NCBI GenBank assembly: GCA_947627815.1
Contig: CANQXN010000027.1
Location: 1-15,445, forward strand
DNA length: 15,445 nt
Origin: an uncultured Clostridia bacterium
Lineage (GTDB): Bacteria > Bacillota > Clostridia > Oscillospirales > CAG-272
Direction of reading: 5' to 3'
Shown here: piece after piece, positions 13,282-15,445 of the stretch
Layout of the letters: every line of letters begins with the position of its first letter
Position numbering within the stretch: the stretch's first letter is position 1
Made by a program: the position numbers and the translations under genes
Notes under the pieces: generated by a model
Seen by the model: the letters and a program-made list of their open reading frames with translations, nothing else
Told to the model about the DNA's origin: nothing
Databases searched by the model: none

Positions 13282-15445
13282 ATGAAATCTTATCTTCCCG
13301 AATACGGCGAGGAAACAACACTGTTTTTCTCCTCCTTTGAAAGAGAAAGCACGCCGGTCTGCGATGCTGCCGACTGGAACGGCGAAAAAGGGCTGACCTT
13401 GACTTTCGCGCCCGGCCCCGGCGATCCCTGGATCGGCGCGCCCAATACCGGCATTTCCGGCCCGCATACGCTGGCTGTCGCCGGCACACCCGGCATCGAA
13501 AAGGCAAGCGCCTTGCTTTTCGACCGCCTCGCGCTGCCCGTCAGCCGGTATACTGTCCTCACCTATCATATTTTCCCCGCCTTTGTCGGCAAACATTACG
13601 ATTATGACTATACCGGCATGTTTTTTGCGCCCACGGTGCATTTTTCCGACGGCACCACGGCAACACTCACCGACCAGAACGGCAATCGCCTGACCCCCCA
13701 AGCGCAGGGCGAAAGCCGCACGCTGTATACACATCAGTGGAATCAGATTTACGCCTCTTTGGGCGCCTATGCCGGCAAAACGATCGAAAAAATCACGCTG
13801 GACTACGAAATGAAGGGCGGCACACGCGGCTTCCTCACCTATTTTGACGATTTTTCCCTCTGCGATAAAATGCCCGATAGAAGGACCCGCCCCTGCCATT
13901 GGGCGAGCATTTTTCGCGGCACCAACGATAGCCCCGCCTTCTCTCACGGCCTCACCGCGCCCGCCGTCACCATGCCGCAGGGCTTTTCGATGGTCGGCCC
14001 CTGCACCAATTATAATACTTCCAAGCATTACGATTGGCTGTCCGATAACCTCCTCTGTATGACCGTTTCGCATGAGCCTTCCATCTGGATCGGCGATCGC
14101 GGCACCTGGCAGTTTATGGTCAATACCACCCGCGATACCGCCTCGCCGGACTATTCCACCCGCACCTTGAAAAATAAGCTCTCGCATAAAAAGGAAATCG
14201 GCCTTCCTCACTACTATTCGGTTGAGTTTGACGAGGACGGCGGGGACGCCGCCTGCTCTAAACTCGAAATGACCGCCACCTGCCACGGCGCCGCCCTGCG
14301 CCTGACTTACGGCGAACACGCGAGACATCATAGCCTGATTTTTGACAGCCATAGCGGCGACGCGCGGGTGACTTTCGGCGCCGACGGCAGCTTTGTCGCC
14401 TATACCGACCATAAAAGCAACGGTTCCGGCAGGCTCTGCTTCTACGGCCACTTTGACCATATCCCGGTGACCACCGCCGTCCGTGGGCGCACCGCCATCG
14501 CGGTTTTTGACGCCAAAGTCGTCACTATGACCTTCGCCGGCTCCTATATCGACTATGCCCAGGCCAAACACAACTTCGTGCTCGAATTGTCCGGCAAGCC
14601 CTTTGACGCGCTGGTCGAGGAAGCCGCCACGGCGTGGGACGAGATTTTCTATCATATCACCGATATCCGAGGCGCGAGAACCGAGCAGGTCGAGAGCGTC
14701 TATTCCGCCCTCTACTACCTCTATAAATACCCCAACTTGCTTTCCGAAAACGCCGGCAGCAACGCCGAACCCCGCTGGATCTACCGCAGCCCCTACAGCG
14801 GCAAGGTGGAAGAAGGCGTCATGTATATCAATAACGGCTTCTGGGATACCTACCGCACCGCCTGGGCGGGGTATAGCCTCTTTACCCCCGAAAAAATGCC
14901 GACCCTCTTGAACGGCTTTCTCCGCCACTTCAAGGATCAGGATTGGATCCCGCGCTGGTCGGCGCCGGGCGGCGTCAACTGCATGGTCGGCACCTCCAGC
15001 GATGTGATTTTCGCCGACGCCTTGGTGAAAGGCTTTGATTTCGATATCGAGTCCGCCTACCGCTCCGCCATCAAAGATGGCGCGGTCTATCCCATCGACC
15101 CCCGCAACGGCGGCCGCACCAAAATGGATGTCGCGCCTTTCTTGGGCTATACGCCCGGGAAAAACGAGGATTTCTCCTGGTCGATGGAGGGCTATATCAA
15201 CGACTACGGCATTGCCCGCATGGCGGAAATTCTCGCCAAACGCACGCGCGACCCGATCGGGCGGGAAAATTACGAGGCCGACGCCGCCTATTACCGCCGC
15301 CGGGCGCTGAATTATGTGCTCCTCTTCTGCGACGGCGAGGGCGTGGAAAACAAATGGTTCCGCGGCAGGGAAGCGGACGGCAGCCTCACGCGCGGGAATA
15401 ACACGCGCGGCGTCTTTGACCCCTGCTTCTGGGGCAACGACTTCA
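13282..15445 (+). CDS. GH92 alpha-mannosidase-type glycoside hydrolase, 5' part, runs off the window
   Basis: The frame from the ATG at 13282 stays open for 721 codons to the window edge; GGAGG lies seven bases upstream. Family GH92 enzymes are calcium-dependent exo-alpha-mannosidases. Residues 1-200 form an extra beta-rich domain. From about 205 the sequence follows GH92: HWASIFRGTNDSP, then TMPQGFSMVGPCTNY (230-244) at the start of the N-domain. The catalytic (alpha/alpha)6 barrel shows NNGFWDTYRTAWAGYSLF (517-534), LNGFLRHFKDQDWIPRWS (543-560) and CMVGTSSDVIFADALVKGF (567-585), and the last visible residues are PCFWGNDF. The remaining barrel, expected to carry part of the active site, is outside the window. 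There is no signal peptide, so the enzyme is predicted to be cytosolic and to act on imported mannosides. It is separated from the upstream genes by a terminator and has its own promoter, so any link to the importer is weak. Confidence 0.87.
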   Translation, partial: MKSYLPEYGEETTLFFSSFERESTPVCDAADWNGEKGLTLTFAPGPGDPWIGAPNTGISGPHTLAVAGTPGIEKASALLFDRLALPVSRYTVLTYHIFPAFVGKHYDYDYTGMFFAPTVHFSDGTTATLTDQNGNRLTPQAQGESRTLYTHQWNQIYASLGAYAGKTIEKITLDYEMKGGTRGFLTYFDDFSLCDKMPDRRTRPCHWASIFRGTNDSPAFSHGLTAPAVTMPQGFSMVGPCTNYNTSKHYDWLSDNLLCMTVSHEPSIWIGDRGTWQFMVNTTRDTASPDYSTRTLKNKLSHKKEIGLPHYYSVEFDEDGGDAACSKLEMTATCHGAALRLTYGEHARHHSLIFDSHSGDARVTFGADGSFVAYTDHKSNGSGRLCFYGHFDHIPVTTAVRGRTAIAVFDAKVVTMTFAGSYIDYAQAKHNFVLELSGKPFDALVEEAATAWDEIFYHITDIRGARTEQVESVYSALYYLYKYPNLLSENAGSNAEPRWIYRSPYSGKVEEGVMYINNGFWDTYRTAWAGYSLFTPEKMPTLLNGFLRHFKDQDWIPRWSAPGGVNCMVGTSSDVIFADALVKGFDFDIESAYRSAIKDGAVYPIDPRNGGRTKMDVAPFLGYTPGKNEDFSWSMEGYINDYGIARMAEILAKRTRDPIGRENYEADAAYYRRRALNYVLLFCDGEGVENKWFRGREADGSLTRGNNTRGVFDPCFWGNDF

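Noticed and set aside
13261..14928. 555-codon open frame on the minus strand
   Set aside because: It is antisense to the GH92 gene, whose + strand frame shows clear family motifs and a ribosome site; the minus frame shows none.

Overview
The window most likely comes from an uncultured, mid-GC Bacillota (Clostridia-type gut lineage). The support is Gram-positive style extended -10 promoters, purine-rich Shine-Dalgarno sites before nearly every gene, three lipoproteins with LVAC/IAAC/LAAC lipoboxes, a cytosolic GH92 enzyme, an RDD protein typical of Clostridia, and a dispersed palindromic intergenic repeat of the kind common in clostridial genomes. I cannot name genus or species. All genes are on the + strand.

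Region 1 (1-2977) is a pyrimidine-nucleoside salvage cluster: the 3' end of cytidine deaminase (cdd), pyrimidine-nucleoside phosphorylase (pdp), thymidine kinase (tdk) and uridine kinase (udk). Region 2 (2978-3242) carries a strong extended -10 promoter and a dense cluster of TTGTCAAA-like half-sites. Region 3 (3243-12829) encodes an RDD membrane protein, a complete CUT1-type ABC importer (ATPase with an unusual Ala-rich insertion, two permeases, a solute-binding lipoprotein), then two more secreted lipoproteins. The first of these contains a staphylococcal-nuclease-like domain plus OB folds. The second is an 821-residue protein built from Ig-like and four OB-like modules. Region 4 (12830-13281) holds a strong intrinsic terminator, a second copy of the palindromic repeat and a new promoter. 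Region 5 (13282-end) is a truncated GH92 alpha-mannosidase-type gene with no signal peptide.

Taken together, regions 1-3 read as a candidate nucleic-acid scavenging system. A surface nuclease lipoprotein and an OB-fold lipoprotein would bind and cut extracellular DNA/RNA, a CUT1-like ABC transporter would import the products, and the adjacent cytosolic enzymes would deaminate, phosphorolyse or phosphorylate the pyrimidine nucleosides. No convincing terminator separates the salvage genes from the transport genes; the first strong one lies after the OB-fold lipoprotein. The transport substrate is an inference from gene context. By family alone the ABC genes would be called sugar transporters.
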